Position numbers and translations under genes: made by a program. Shown piece by piece: positions 34,748 through 43,461 of a stretch of 64,000 nucleotides of DNA; position 1 is the first letter of the stretch; each line of letters opens with the position of its first letter. The notes beneath the pieces are model-generated. The model was not told where the DNA came from and did no database searches. It saw only the letters and a list, made by a program, of their open reading frames with translations. Source of the DNA: Botryobacter ruber (GTDB taxonomy: Bacteria > Bacteroidota > Bacteroidia > Cytophagales > Hymenobacteraceae); NCBI RefSeq assembly GCF_003347595.2, contig NZ_QCZK02000041.1:62001-126000 (forward strand). Direction: 5' to 3'.

Positions 34748-37700
34748 TTACAACCCTCCGGTAATTGTATTCATCAGGCGGTAGATCAGTTCCGGCATCA
34801 GGCTGGAAGCGATACCGCTCAGCAGCGACTGGCTCATGTGGTGGAAAACCGACCGCTGGTAAACGCGTTCCTTTTTAATTTCCCCCTCCCTGAAATTTCC
34901 CCAGTGGGTCGGGTTGTTGGATTTGATGACCAGGGTGTTCAGGAGCCAGGTTCCGGCATGCAGCATAAAGCCCGGGTTGCCGGGGTCCTGCTTGCTCAGG
35001 AGCTGGATTTTCAGTTTGCTGTAGGGGAAGTGCAGCCTGCCGGTGGCCAGGTGCTCCGTTGCTTCTACCGAAAAAGAAGCCTCGAAAATCTGGCCGCGCT
35101 CCACCCGGATAAACATCATGGGTGCGATTAAGGGGTTGAAAGCCGTAAAATCCATGGGCGCCAGCGTGCCTTCGTAGGTGTACAGGCTTTCGGGGTGGTC
35201 CAGGTAAAACAGGAAACGGACCTTCAGGATACTTTTGCCCATAAACAGTGCAGCGGCATCGGCGGTAATTTTGTTATTCTGCCGGATGAGCGAAGAGTCG
35301 TTGGTTACGTTCAGCAACTTCAGCTGCATCTCTTCGAGCAGGAGCACTCCCGGCTCCCGGGCATTAACGGCAATCACCGGGTGGACGAGCTTCCCGTTTT
35401 CCAGTTCCACGGTATCTATCCTGATGTACAGGCCTGCCTGCAGAAGCCGCTGCTGCAGGGTAGGCGGTTTTCTTTCGGGGTTGATGCCGATGCGGTTGTC
35501 GCGGTAAATTTCCACTTCCGGACGCTCAATCTGCATTTTCTGCACGACCAGGCGCTGGTTGTTAAACAGCGCCCGGAAACTCATGCCCTGCAGCCTGATA
35601 GCCGGCACCACCATATCGATCCGGTCCTCGGCAAATTCCAGTTTTTCGGCATACTCGGCTTTGGAGTAAAGGGGCTGGTAACGCAGGCTGTCGATGGCGA
35701 GGGTGTGGTTGTGCAGCGAAGACCGTATCTCTTTTATGTGCAGGGCATACAAACTGTCGGCGGAAATGTGGGTGTAATCGCGCACGACGATGCCAAACGC
35801 ATCAAAGTCAAAAATATTCAGCGGTTCGGTAGCATCCAGCGAGACCAGCCGCAGCTGCTCTATGGCAACGGCAATACGCGGTATGGTGTGGCTTTGGCGG
35901 GTGGTATCTTTCAGGAGGTGGATGCTGAAGGTGCCTTCTGTCACGCGCAGGCGCTCTACCCGGAACACATCCACCCGCTGGTCTACCTGTTCCATCACCT
36001 GGTTATTTGCTGCGCCTCCTTCAGCAGCCTTCGGCTTCCGGGCCTGCACGTTCTGGTCCTGCAGCACTTCCACTTCGGGCGCCGTCAGCAGCATTTCCTC
36101 GATGGTATACTGCCCGGTGGCATAGGCCCGGATCAGGTCCAGGCCGGTAACACGGAGGCGCTTCGACCGGATGTCGAAGAGGTTGCGGCTGGCTTTTGCC
36201 GGGCTTTCTTTTTTCAGACGTTCGTTTACCTCTTTGTCGGAATTAACGGTGAAGGTACGGGCGTCAAGCTCCTGGCTCCGGCTGGAATAATGCACACTGT
36301 CAAGCTTAATGGTGTAGAGGCTGTCGGCGGATAGGAAGGTGTAGTCCTCGGCTGTCAGGCGCACCTCCTGCACCGGCAGCGCCTCTTCCAGGTTGGCCAC
36401 ACTGGCAGGTGTCAGGTGAAGTTCTGAGACCGTGGCAGAAACACGCTCCAGCACATGCACGTCGGTTATGTCAGCACGCTTTTCGCGCAGCATAAACGTG
36501 CCGTCCTCCAGCCGCAGGGTAGTTACCGTGACCGGATTCAGCAGTCCGAAAAGTCCGTTGGCATAATCTTCTGCCTGGTCGGGGGGCGCTGCCGCGATGT
36601 TGCGGTCCAGCATCATTTCAAGGTCGGGCTGCCGGATGACCACCTGGTCGGCCGACAGCCTGCCGGTGTTCAGGGCTTTTACCAAGTCTACACCCGTCGC
36701 CCTGACAGAGGAAGCGGAAATATCGTAGCGGTTGCGGCTGGCCTGGTCTTGCTGCATCAGCCGTGCCCTTGCTTCCCGGCCGGAGTTTACGGCCAGCGAC
36801 TGCGCACTGAGCACCTGCTCCCGGGTAGAATACCGCAGGCTGCCCAAGGAAAAATCGTAGGTATTGTCGGGCTTGTGGTAGGTGTAGTGGCGGGCGGAGA
36901 GCACCAGCTCGTCCAGCGGCAGCGTTGCCTCCGGATGATACACAAAGGCAGAATCTACGGTGAGGCCGGTAGCTGCCAGGGAAGCGTGCTCTAGTTGTTG
37001 CAGGAGCTGCACATGCCGGTCTTTGATGTGGTGTGTGAGCGAAGCGCCTGTAACGTTTATATTCCCGATCTCAAGCGCCGAAAAAATATCTGAAACGTGC
37101 CGGTAAATTTCCTGCAGGTCCGGCCCCTCCCCCTGCTTTGGCACCTGCCGGTCGGTATGCACCCCTACAGCCGGATTAGCGACCACCACACTCCCAATCG
37201 AGAGCCGGGACGTCTGCAGCGCCTTCAGCAGCTCCAGGTTGCGGAAGCGCAGCTGCGGAATGCTGATGTCGTAAAACGTACGCTGTGCCTTGCCCACCCT
37301 TTTCAGGCTGTCGTTTTTGTTCCAGTCGCCTTCCATCCTGACATTTGTGGCCTGCAGGTAATTACCGGTGGTAGACAGCTCTGTTTTTTCTGCCTTCAGC
37401 ACATAAGGTTTGTTAAGGGGAGTATAGGTGTATTCTGCCGCTGTTACAACAGCCTCTGCTGCAAATAACTTTTCTTTCGGGCGGAACAGAGACACGGAAT
37501 CGAGCTGTACATCCTGCAGGGCAAGGGAAGCTTTTTTAAGCTGGTGAATGGTGTACACTTCCTCCTGCTGCCGGCGGTACCGGAAGCCTGCATCTGCCAA
37601 ACGGAACTCCTCCATCCCCACCGCCTTCAGGTAAGGCGACAGCTTTGCATACAGCTCCTGCAGCCCCTGAAAACCGCCGGAACCGGGCACGGTGGTGTCT

Positions 37701-38653
37701 TCGAGCATCTCCAGCATGGGCTGCTGCACCAGGAAGCGGTCCAGTTGCAGCGCTTTGGTGCGCCAGACTTCCGGCAGGTCCAGGCCCGTGATCTGCAGCA
37801 GGGGCACCCGCAGCTGGTATAACATGCGGCTTGCTTTTTCCGGGTCCAGCGCCCGGTTCGACTTTGCGCTGGACTGCACCTCCACCGCCTCAGCCTTCAG
37901 TTCCTCCCGGCGGGTGGAATAGGAAAACAGCCCTACCCGCACCTTGTACACGCTGTCGGGCGCCTGGTAGGCGTACTGTTGCGCCTCCAGCTCCAGGTCG
38001 TCCACCGCTGCCAGTTGCGAAAAATCGGGTTGCTGCAGGTCGTCCAGCAGCAGGTCGTGTACCCGCAGGGTGAGCTTCGGCACCTGGTGCACCGGCCTCT
38101 CCTCCGTCCCCTGCACCAGGTAGCGGTAGCTTCCCTCCTGCAGGCGAAGTTCCCCGATACGGAGCGATTTTAGTCTGCTGCCGCTGCCACCATTCCCGCT
38201 GCTCCTGTCTGCACCGGCTGTAACTTTCGTATGCGTGACAGCAGGCTTTCGGGCTGTTACCGTGCCTATGTTTAACCTGTTCCGCAAAAGTAAATCGAGC
38301 ACCCGGATGCCTTCAAAAGAGATTTTCGGCGACTTCAGTTCAAAAAGACTGCCTGCTGCCTGGCCTGACTTTTGTTGCTGCCGGAACGCAGCCGTATCGG
38401 GGTACAGGTGCACCTCGTGCAGGGTAACACTAACGGTAAAAGGCTTCAGCTGCACCTCGCCAAGCTCCAGGTGGTAGCGTCCGTTGGTTTGCTGCGCTAC
38501 CTGCTTTTTCAGATACCCCTCCACCAGCGGCTCAGCCCAGAAAAACAACACCACCAGCGCTACCAGCAACAGGCCGGCCAGGCTGACAAGTACAATACCT
38601 GCCGCTTTCAGAATTCCGGAACCTGTACCGTTTTTTTTAGCGGGTTGTGCCAT
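34748..38653 (-). CDS. giant AsmA/TamB-like envelope protein with internal repeats
   Basis: A 1301-residue protein with an N-terminal membrane anchor (residues about 14-40, KAAGIVLVSLAGLLLVALVV) and a long beta-rich region facing the periplasm, as in AsmA/DUF748 proteins thought to bridge the membranes and move lipids. A unit of roughly 180-220 residues recurs about six times, each with a core such as VTGLDLIRAYATGQYTIEEM and a tail xxPxxExxxDxN (LQITGLDLPEV, LRFRNLELLKAL, VRATGVDLVKAL, LRVTGLDLIRAY, IRLQGMSFRALF). A GCAG repeat lies in frame near residues 150-160 as a Ser/Gly-rich linker (SSGNGGSGS). It is monocistronic and convergent with the pectate lyase. Confidence 0.7.
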   Translation of the reverse strand: MAQPAKKNGTGSGILKAAGIVLVSLAGLLLVALVVLFFWAEPLVEGYLKKQVAQQTNGRYHLELGEVQLKPFTVSVTLHEVHLYPDTAAFRQQQKSGQAAGSLFELKSPKISFEGIRVLDLLLRNRLNIGTVTARKPAVTHTKVTAGADRSSGNGGSGSRLKSLRIGELRLQEGSYRYLVQGTEERPVHQVPKLTLRVHDLLLDDLQQPDFSQLAAVDDLELEAQQYAYQAPDSVYKVRVGLFSYSTRREELKAEAVEVQSSAKSNRALDPEKASRMLYQLRVPLLQITGLDLPEVWRTKALQLDRFLVQQPMLEMLEDTTVPGSGGFQGLQELYAKLSPYLKAVGMEEFRLADAGFRYRRQQEEVYTIHQLKKASLALQDVQLDSVSLFRPKEKLFAAEAVVTAAEYTYTPLNKPYVLKAEKTELSTTGNYLQATNVRMEGDWNKNDSLKRVGKAQRTFYDISIPQLRFRNLELLKALQTSRLSIGSVVVANPAVGVHTDRQVPKQGEGPDLQEIYRHVSDIFSALEIGNINVTGASLTHHIKDRHVQLLQQLEHASLAATGLTVDSAFVYHPEATLPLDELVLSARHYTYHKPDNTYDFSLGSLRYSTREQVLSAQSLAVNSGREARARLMQQDQASRNRYDISASSVRATGVDLVKALNTGRLSADQVVIRQPDLEMMLDRNIAAAPPDQAEDYANGLFGLLNPVTVTTLRLEDGTFMLREKRADITDVHVLERVSATVSELHLTPASVANLEEALPVQEVRLTAEDYTFLSADSLYTIKLDSVHYSSRSQELDARTFTVNSDKEVNERLKKESPAKASRNLFDIRSKRLRVTGLDLIRAYATGQYTIEEMLLTAPEVEVLQDQNVQARKPKAAEGGAANNQVMEQVDQRVDVFRVERLRVTEGTFSIHLLKDTTRQSHTIPRIAVAIEQLRLVSLDATEPLNIFDFDAFGIVVRDYTHISADSLYALHIKEIRSSLHNHTLAIDSLRYQPLYSKAEYAEKLEFAEDRIDMVVPAIRLQGMSFRALFNNQRLVVQKMQIERPEVEIYRDNRIGINPERKPPTLQQRLLQAGLYIRIDTVELENGKLVHPVIAVNAREPGVLLLEEMQLKLLNVTNDSSLIRQNNKITADAAALFMGKSILKVRFLFYLDHPESLYTYEGTLAPMDFTAFNPLIAPMMFIRVERGQIFEASFSVEATEHLATGRLHFPYSKLKIQLLSKQDPGNPGFMLHAGTWLLNTLVIKSNNPTHWGNFREGEIKKERVYQRSVFHHMSQSLLSGIASSLMPELIYRLMNTITGGL
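38175..38206 (-). repeat. GCAG dispersed repeat, copy 13, inside a coding region
   Basis: Same element as the intergenic copies (plus strand CTGCTGCCGCTGCCACCATT then CCCGCTGCTCCT), but inside the AsmA-like gene, where it encodes SSGNGGSGS in frame. Confidence 0.7.
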
Positions 38654-38818
38654 AGGTTTTAGTTGACGCGGGGAAACAGCGAATCACTGTGTTATACCAC
38701 TGAGATGTATTACGGACTTTGGCGCTTTGGGATATTCCAAAGCGGTTTCCTTGCCTGCCTGCCGAGCCGTTGTGCTTATCCTTACACGGTTTCAGCATTT
38801 TGCAAGAGAAGGCAGTTC

Positions 38819-39064
38819 TGTAGGGACAAGCCGCGACTCAATGCCGTCTGCTTAGGGACTTTCAAATTCCAGGTGTAGTTTTCTTTAAGTTGACGGCATT
38901 AGGTCGCGACCCAATTCCTTAAGTTGATGGCATTGGATCCCGACCTGTCCAATCGGCTGCGATCAAATCCTGCAGGCGCTATTGTTCAGGTAAAGAAATG
39001 GCGAAATGTAGAACGGCAGGAATTGCCGGTGCACGATCAGGACAAGTCGCGACTTGTCCCTACA
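38819..39064. repeat. MITE-like element with TGTAGGGACAAG ends
   Basis: The ends are inverted: TGTAGGGACAAG at 38819 and CTTGTCCCTACA at 39053-39064. It includes the perfect 20-base palindrome GGACAAGTCGCGACTTGTCC (39040-39059) and inner GTTGACGGCATTAGGTCGCG and GTTGATGGCATT repeats. Related to the element at 48569. Confidence 0.7.
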
Positions 39065-39075
39065 AGAGAACAATT

Positions 39076-39105
39076 GCACAGCGGCTGTGATGGCAGGCGC
39101 TGCAG
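39076..39105 (+). repeat. GCAG dispersed repeat, copy 14
   Basis: Reads GCACAGCGGCTGTGATGGCA then GGCGCTGCAG, followed by AATAAA. Confidence 0.6.
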
Positions 39106-39156
39106 AATAAATCCAGGCAATATTTCCTGGAAAAAAAATTCCTGCAGCGGCCCCTC

Positions 39157-40215
39157 CTACTTCCGCGACTGTTCAAAGGAGAGGTTCCTGGCAAAAAAGT
39201 CGAGCATCGTGGTGCGGATGCGTTCGGCTACGCGGTTGGTGTGGTTGCCCTGGTACTCTTCGTACTCGTGTTTGATGCCGTAGAGGTCGAGTACCTTGTC
39301 GAGCTCCCTGATGCTGGCGGCAATGCTGCGGTCCTGGTGGCCGGCATCGAAGGCCAGCGCGTTGAGCTTCCGGATGTTGTAAATGTGTTGGTCGATGGTT
39401 ACCAGCGGGCGGTTAGCCGACCATTTGGTCAGCACCGAGGGCTGTACCTGCCCGTTTTCCACCGGAAGGTCGAGGTAAAAAGGCGGCTTTACAGGATTAG
39501 GCGACCAGGCAGCTGCCGAGGCAAAGATGATCCTGGTAAAGAAATCGGCTTTCTCCAGGTCGGCCTGCGTTTGCACGGCTTCTACGCGGGCCCGGGCGGC
39601 GCTGTCCTGGGGCATAAAGCTCTGGGGTTCCAGGCAGCAGGGGCTCAGCAGGTAGAGGGCCGAAAACACCTCCGGGAACTTCTGCCCGATGCGCATGGCC
39701 CCGTAGCCGCCCATGGAATGCCCGGCCAGTCCGCGGCTACCGGCTTTTGGGATGGTGCGGTAGTGGCTGTCGATGTAGGCCACGAGCTCTTTGGCGATGT
39801 AGTCTTCCCAGTTGCCGGTAGTGGCGGAGTTGGAATACATGCTGCCCTGGAAACGGGTGTAGGCATTGGGCGTGACCACAATCATCTCAGGCTTGTTGCC
39901 TTCGGAAAAAGCTTTGTTCAGTTCGTTGGGCAGGCTCATCCAGTGTTTCTCCAGCCCAAAGGTTTTAGCATCGGAATCGGTGTAGCCATGCAGCAGGTAC
40001 ACGACTGGGTACCGCCGCTTCTTCTCCTTGCCATAGCCGGGCGGCAGGTACACCGACACCTCCCGGTCCGGCGAGTCGCCCGCCAGGTTTCCTTCCAGCG
40101 CCTTGCCATGCACCTTAATGCGTTCGATGGTGCCTTGCTTCTGGGCGAATGCAGGAAGTGCTGTGAGTATGGTGAGTGCTGCAGTAAGGGATAGCAGGAG
40201 GCGGAGTTTTTTCAT
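39157..40215 (-). CDS. secreted alpha/beta-hydrolase esterase (esterase D-like)
   Basis: A 352-residue exported esterase: signal peptide to about residue 25 (LPAFAQ), then an alpha/beta hydrolase of the putative esterase family that includes feruloyl and acetylxylan esterases. VSVYLPPGYG and YPVVYLLHGYTDSD give the oxyanion-hole region, and the nucleophile Ser lies in GLAGHSMGGYGAM near residue 170. AFDAGHQD near residue 290 and a later His (YQGNHTN, about residue 326) supply the acid and base. It may remove ester groups from plant polysaccharides, but this is inferred. The gene is preceded by palindromic DNA at 40266-40331. Confidence 0.85.
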   Translation of the reverse strand: MKKLRLLLSLTAALTILTALPAFAQKQGTIERIKVHGKALEGNLAGDSPDREVSVYLPPGYGKEKKRRYPVVYLLHGYTDSDAKTFGLEKHWMSLPNELNKAFSEGNKPEMIVVTPNAYTRFQGSMYSNSATTGNWEDYIAKELVAYIDSHYRTIPKAGSRGLAGHSMGGYGAMRIGQKFPEVFSALYLLSPCCLEPQSFMPQDSAARARVEAVQTQADLEKADFFTRIIFASAAAWSPNPVKPPFYLDLPVENGQVQPSVLTKWSANRPLVTIDQHIYNIRKLNALAFDAGHQDRSIAASIRELDKVLDLYGIKHEYEEYQGNHTNRVAERIRTTMLDFFARNLSFEQSRK

Positions 40216-40265
40216 GGCGTTTTGGTAAGGGTTTGGAGGGGGAAGTTACGGATTTTTGGAGAAGA

Positions 40266-40277
40266 AAACCCGGTAGG
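40266..40277 (+). repeat. half copy of the CCCGGTAGG palindrome
   Basis: AAACCCGGTAGG, the left arm only, 32 bases before the complete palindrome. Confidence 0.6.
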
Positions 40278-40297
40278 TTGAATACGGGGTGCGTTAA

Positions 40298-40331
40298 AAA
40301 CCCGGTAGGTCTTTGGAGACCTACCGGGTTT
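40298..40331. repeat. 34-base palindrome, left of the RES/Xre pair
   Basis: Perfect inverted repeat with 15-base arms AAACCCGGTAGGTCT / AGACCTACCGGGTTT and a TTGG loop. An identical copy lies at 41378-41411 on the other side of the toxin-antitoxin genes. It could also act as a hairpin at the end of the minus-strand operon. Confidence 0.9.
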
Positions 40332-40342
40332 GGTGTCGAATG

Positions 40343-40795
40343 TCAGCCAGATTTAATCCGGGGATCGAAGAAAAAATCTTCCACGGCTTTGATCTTTAGT
40401 TGAGCGAAATCCGGATGGCGTGTGTTCAGGATGAAATTATGCTCTTCCGGAATAATGGCAGAAGGCACGCGCAAAACTGCCGATTCGCCTCGTTCGTACC
40501 AGGCGTTGCCCAATTCCTGACAGACAGGGTAATCTTTTGTTTCCTGCCAATTTGCAGGTAAGGAATCAGCAGCAACAACTTCTACAGGCAATTCATCCGG
40601 AACAGCGATGACTACTGTTTTAAAAACATCGCTCAAACCTTCGCCACTTCGGTGTACTACATTCTCTAGGCAGGCAAGCGCCCTGCTTTCAGCCGTATAG
40701 ATCACAAAATTTCCTTTCCGGTTCCAGCGGGCACGCAGGCCGGAGGCCACCAGTTCGCCGGCATACTTTGCAAGGCAAATTCTGTAAACATCCAT
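40343..40795 (-). CDS. RES domain toxin
   Basis: Toxin of a RES/Xre toxin-antitoxin pair, 150 residues; family members degrade NAD and stop growth. The name-giving residues are visible: Arg in the N-terminal VYRICLAKYA, Glu in YTAESRALACLENVVH after the ARWNRKGNFVIY segment (residues about 22-50), and Ser in LRVPSAIIPEEHNFILN near residue 112. It starts directly after the antitoxin stop (no spacer), so the two are translated together. The pair is bracketed by identical 34-base palindromes. Confidence 0.92.
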   Translation of the reverse strand: MDVYRICLAKYAGELVASGLRARWNRKGNFVIYTAESRALACLENVVHRSGEGLSDVFKTVVIAVPDELPVEVVAADSLPANWQETKDYPVCQELGNAWYERGESAVLRVPSAIIPEEHNFILNTRHPDFAQLKIKAVEDFFFDPRIKSG

Positions 40796-41269
40796 TTAAG
40801 CCAGGTCGCCGAAAGCAATTCGTTCGAGTTCTTCCATCACCAGGTCAATACCACCGCTGGTTTCCAGCAGGGAGAGCGGTGCCTGTCCATCCAGGCCATA
40901 GGCAGGTTTCTCCAGCCAGCGGCGAAAGGCATCCGGAGCACCAAACACGTCATTGCCTTTGAGCTGTAAGGCCAGTAGTTTCAGGGTTTGCTCGCTCTGT
41001 GCCGGATTAAGTTTCTTCCTGCTCTGCCGGTAGTTCTGCAGTGTTTTGGCAGAGGTATGCAGCAGGCTCGCCAGTTGGTTCAGGTGCAACTGCAACCGCT
41101 CCGCCACACCGAATGCTACACCAGCCTTTATCCCCTCCCGCGCTGTCATCACCAGCTTAAACGGCTCCAGTACTACAGTTTCCAAATCCAGAAGCTCGGC
41201 ACCAGCGCTTCGGGCGGCAGTTTTCCTTTTTTTGGGCGTCTGGTTTTGCGGTGTGGTGGTAGCGGGCAT
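40796..41269 (-). CDS. Xre/MbcA/ParS-type antitoxin
   Basis: Antitoxin of the RES/Xre module, 157 residues. A basic N-terminus is followed by a Xre-like helix-turn-helix (LQLHLNQLASLLHTSAKTLQ near residues 77-96) and a DUF2384 toxin-binding end (NDVFGAPDAFRRWLEKP then LDGQAPLSLLETSGGIDLVM). It neutralises the RES toxin and probably represses its own promoter; two GAAAATTTTC palindromes 21 bases apart lie 28-60 bases upstream of the start. Confidence 0.92.
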   Translation of the reverse strand: MPATTTPQNQTPKKRKTAARSAGAELLDLETVVLEPFKLVMTAREGIKAGVAFGVAERLQLHLNQLASLLHTSAKTLQNYRQSRKKLNPAQSEQTLKLLALQLKGNDVFGAPDAFRRWLEKPAYGLDGQAPLSLLETSGGIDLVMEELERIAFGDLA

Positions 41270-41297
41270 AGTGGATAGCGTTGTTACTCCAATGTAC

Positions 41298-41328
41298 GAA
41301 AATTTTCAAAGATTGCCGGAAAATTTTC
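41298..41328 (-). promoter_or_regulatory. paired operator upstream of the RES/Xre operon
   Basis: Two identical 10-base palindromes GAAAATTTTC at 41298-41307 and 41319-41328, start to start 21 bases (two helix turns). Between them, on the minus strand, lies AATCTTTG, one base from the -7 consensus, so bound repressor would cover the promoter. Autoregulation by the antitoxin is inferred. Confidence 0.6.
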
Positions 41329-41377
41329 TGGTAAGCAAATTAAGCTGGTGTGTTGGAGGGAGTGGCTGAAATGAGGG

Positions 41378-41411
41378 AAACCCGGTAGGTCTTTGGAGAC
41401 CTACCGGGTTT
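41378..41411. repeat. 34-base palindrome, right of the RES/Xre pair
   Basis: Identical to 40298-40331. It lies between the divergent toxin-antitoxin operon and the McrB-like gene. Confidence 0.9.
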
Positions 41412-41449
41412 GGGTGGAAAGATGTTTGGAGGGTTTAAAGGGAAGAGAA

Positions 41450-41471
41450 TTATATCTTGTACCAGATATAA
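41450..41471. promoter_or_regulatory. inverted repeat upstream of the McrB-like gene
   Basis: Perfect 8-base arms TTATATCT / AGATATAA around TGTACC, about 75 bases before the start codon; a plausible operator or promoter-overlapping site. Confidence 0.4.
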
Positions 41472-41545
41472 CTTAATTATGAGAATATTGATTTAAACTT
41501 TATATATTGAGACTTGAATCTTTATATCTGCATGAAGCTTATAAC

Positions 41546-43450
41546 ATGTCTTTACCCACTAACATTCGAAGAGAGCACATTCTTAATGCTATAAAAAAAA
41601 TTGATATAGAAGGAATACCTCCTCAAGCACACTCTTCAACTTATGATGTTGATTTTAATGGTAAGAAGTACCCACCAAAACTTGTGGTATCTTATGCTAA
41701 CATCTATGCCAATGGAGATAAACTTGATAGGAAAACATTTGACGGTGGCTTAAATACAGAATGCTTTGAGATGTTAGAGGAAAACGGTTTTACAATAGTC
41801 AAAAAAGACTCCTCCTTTTGGGAGATTCTTCGCAATTTTCTGAGACAAGCACAGTCTTCAGATTTAAAAACTAAGTCATATCCAAAATCATTTAACGACT
41901 TAAGTGTACAGGTAAGCTTTGGTCAAGGCAATCAGGCACGTGTTCCTTGGATAGCTTTTTTGAGGGAAGGACAGGCCGTATCGAATGGTATTTACCCTGT
42001 ATTCCTTTATTATAGACACGAAAATTTATTGGTTTTAGCATATGGCCTAAGTGACACCAAGGAACCTAAATTCAAGTGGAACTTGGGCTCAGAAACTAAA
42101 ACCATTGATAGTCTTTTTAAAGAAAGATTTCAAAATAAACCAGACCGTTATGGTGAGTCTTATGTATATAGTTATTACTCAATTGATAGTAATAGTTTTG
42201 ACTTTGGATTAAGCAAAGCAGAAATAGACAATGATTTATTGACATTAATAAACCTGTATAAAGAACTACCACTGGAGACCAGTAAAAGACAATTAAATTT
42301 CGTATCAGAATCAAAGTCAATACTAAATAAGGCTTTTGATTTTAAAATATTTAAGACTCATACAGAAATAGCTAGATTATCTTTTTCTGAGAAGCTTATT
42401 ATCCGCTTTATTTCCTCCCTCTGTACTAAACCGTTTGTAATTCTTACCGGTCTTTCAGGTTCAGGAAAAACCAAACTGGCACAAGCTTTCGCACATTGGA
42501 TTAGTGAAGATGCCAACCAAATCTGTATTGTACCAGTCGGAGCAGACTGGACAAATCGAGAACCCTTACTTGGATATCCAAATGCGTTAGAACCTGAAAG
42601 ATATGCTGTTCCAGAAAACGGAGCATTAAAGTTACTGATAGAGGCTAACAAACCAGAGAATGCAGATAAGCCTTATTTTTTAATTTTAGATGAAATGAAC
42701 CTCAGCCATGTAGAAAGATACTTTGCAGACTTTCTTAGTGCTATGGAGTCTGGTGAAGCTATTCCACTTCATGCAAATGATAAGAATCTGGAAGAGGTTC
42801 CTCCTAGAATTTTTTTACCAGCAAATGTTTTTATTATTGGCACTGTCAATATCGACGAGACAACCTATATGTTCAGTCCTAAAGTGCTGGATAGAGCAAA
42901 CGCTATAGAATTCAGAGTTACGCTTGATGAAATGTCAGCTTACTTTGCTGAGCCTGCTAAAGTGGATTTTGATTTATTAGTTCATCGGGGGGCTAACATG
43001 GCTACAGACTTTTTAAGGGTAGCAAAATCAACCGGTTCAGGTTATTCTGATGCAGCGAAATTGAGTTCAACTATGCTGGATTTTTTTAGAGAATTAAAGA
43101 AAGTCGGAGCCGAATTCGGCTACAGAACTGCATCAGAAATAAACAGGTTTGCTGAGACTGTAAAGACAATAAATCCAGATTGGTCTACTGATGAGATAGT
43201 GGATGCTGCAGTAATGCAAAAACTGTTACCCAAAATACATGGCTCCAGACGCAAAATTGAGGCAAGCCTGAAAGCCCTTGCTACACTCTGTGTGGTTCGA
43301 AGTGAAGACGCAGTAGCTGTACTTAATAATTCGGAAGAATTTAATTTTGATGATACTTCTAAAGTAAAATTTCCTCTCTCGCTGGAGAAAATTTATCGCA
43401 TGCATAAAGCTGTTGTTCAGGACGGATTTACCAGTTTTGCAGAAGCTTAA
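41546..43450 (+). CDS. McrB-like AAA+ GTPase with MrcB N-terminal domain
   Basis: A motor subunit of a McrBC-type restriction system, 634 residues from MSLPTNIRREHIL; the TTG at 41507 would add 13 residues. The N-terminal about 95 residues resemble the head domain of Streptomyces McrA-like proteins (IPPQAHSSTYDVDF), then an MrcB/DUF3578 domain (about 100-220, WEILRNFLRQAQ and ARVPWIAFLREGQ). The AAA+ domain has Walker A GLSGSGKT near residue 302, Walker B LILDEMN near 380 and GTVNIDETT near 431, the McrB-type NTP sensor. It is AT-rich compared with neighbours and directly followed by its nuclease partner. Confidence 0.9.
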   Translation: MSLPTNIRREHILNAIKKIDIEGIPPQAHSSTYDVDFNGKKYPPKLVVSYANIYANGDKLDRKTFDGGLNTECFEMLEENGFTIVKKDSSFWEILRNFLRQAQSSDLKTKSYPKSFNDLSVQVSFGQGNQARVPWIAFLREGQAVSNGIYPVFLYYRHENLLVLAYGLSDTKEPKFKWNLGSETKTIDSLFKERFQNKPDRYGESYVYSYYSIDSNSFDFGLSKAEIDNDLLTLINLYKELPLETSKRQLNFVSESKSILNKAFDFKIFKTHTEIARLSFSEKLIIRFISSLCTKPFVILTGLSGSGKTKLAQAFAHWISEDANQICIVPVGADWTNREPLLGYPNALEPERYAVPENGALKLLIEANKPENADKPYFLILDEMNLSHVERYFADFLSAMESGEAIPLHANDKNLEEVPPRIFLPANVFIIGTVNIDETTYMFSPKVLDRANAIEFRVTLDEMSAYFAEPAKVDFDLLVHRGANMATDFLRVAKSTGSGYSDAAKLSSTMLDFFRELKKVGAEFGYRTASEINRFAETVKTINPDWSTDEIVDAAVMQKLLPKIHGSRRKIEASLKALATLCVVRSEDAVAVLNNSEEFNFDDTSKVKFPLSLEKIYRMHKAVVQDGFTSFAEA

Positions 43451-43461
43451 TATCCCAGGAT

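Larger units (their letters stand above)
38654..39156. other. 503-base gap with a TAGGGACA element
   Basis: No gene. The first part (38654-38818) shows nothing clear; then comes a palindromic-ended element (38819-39064), followed by a GCAG repeat overlapping its end region (39076-39105). Confidence 0.6.
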
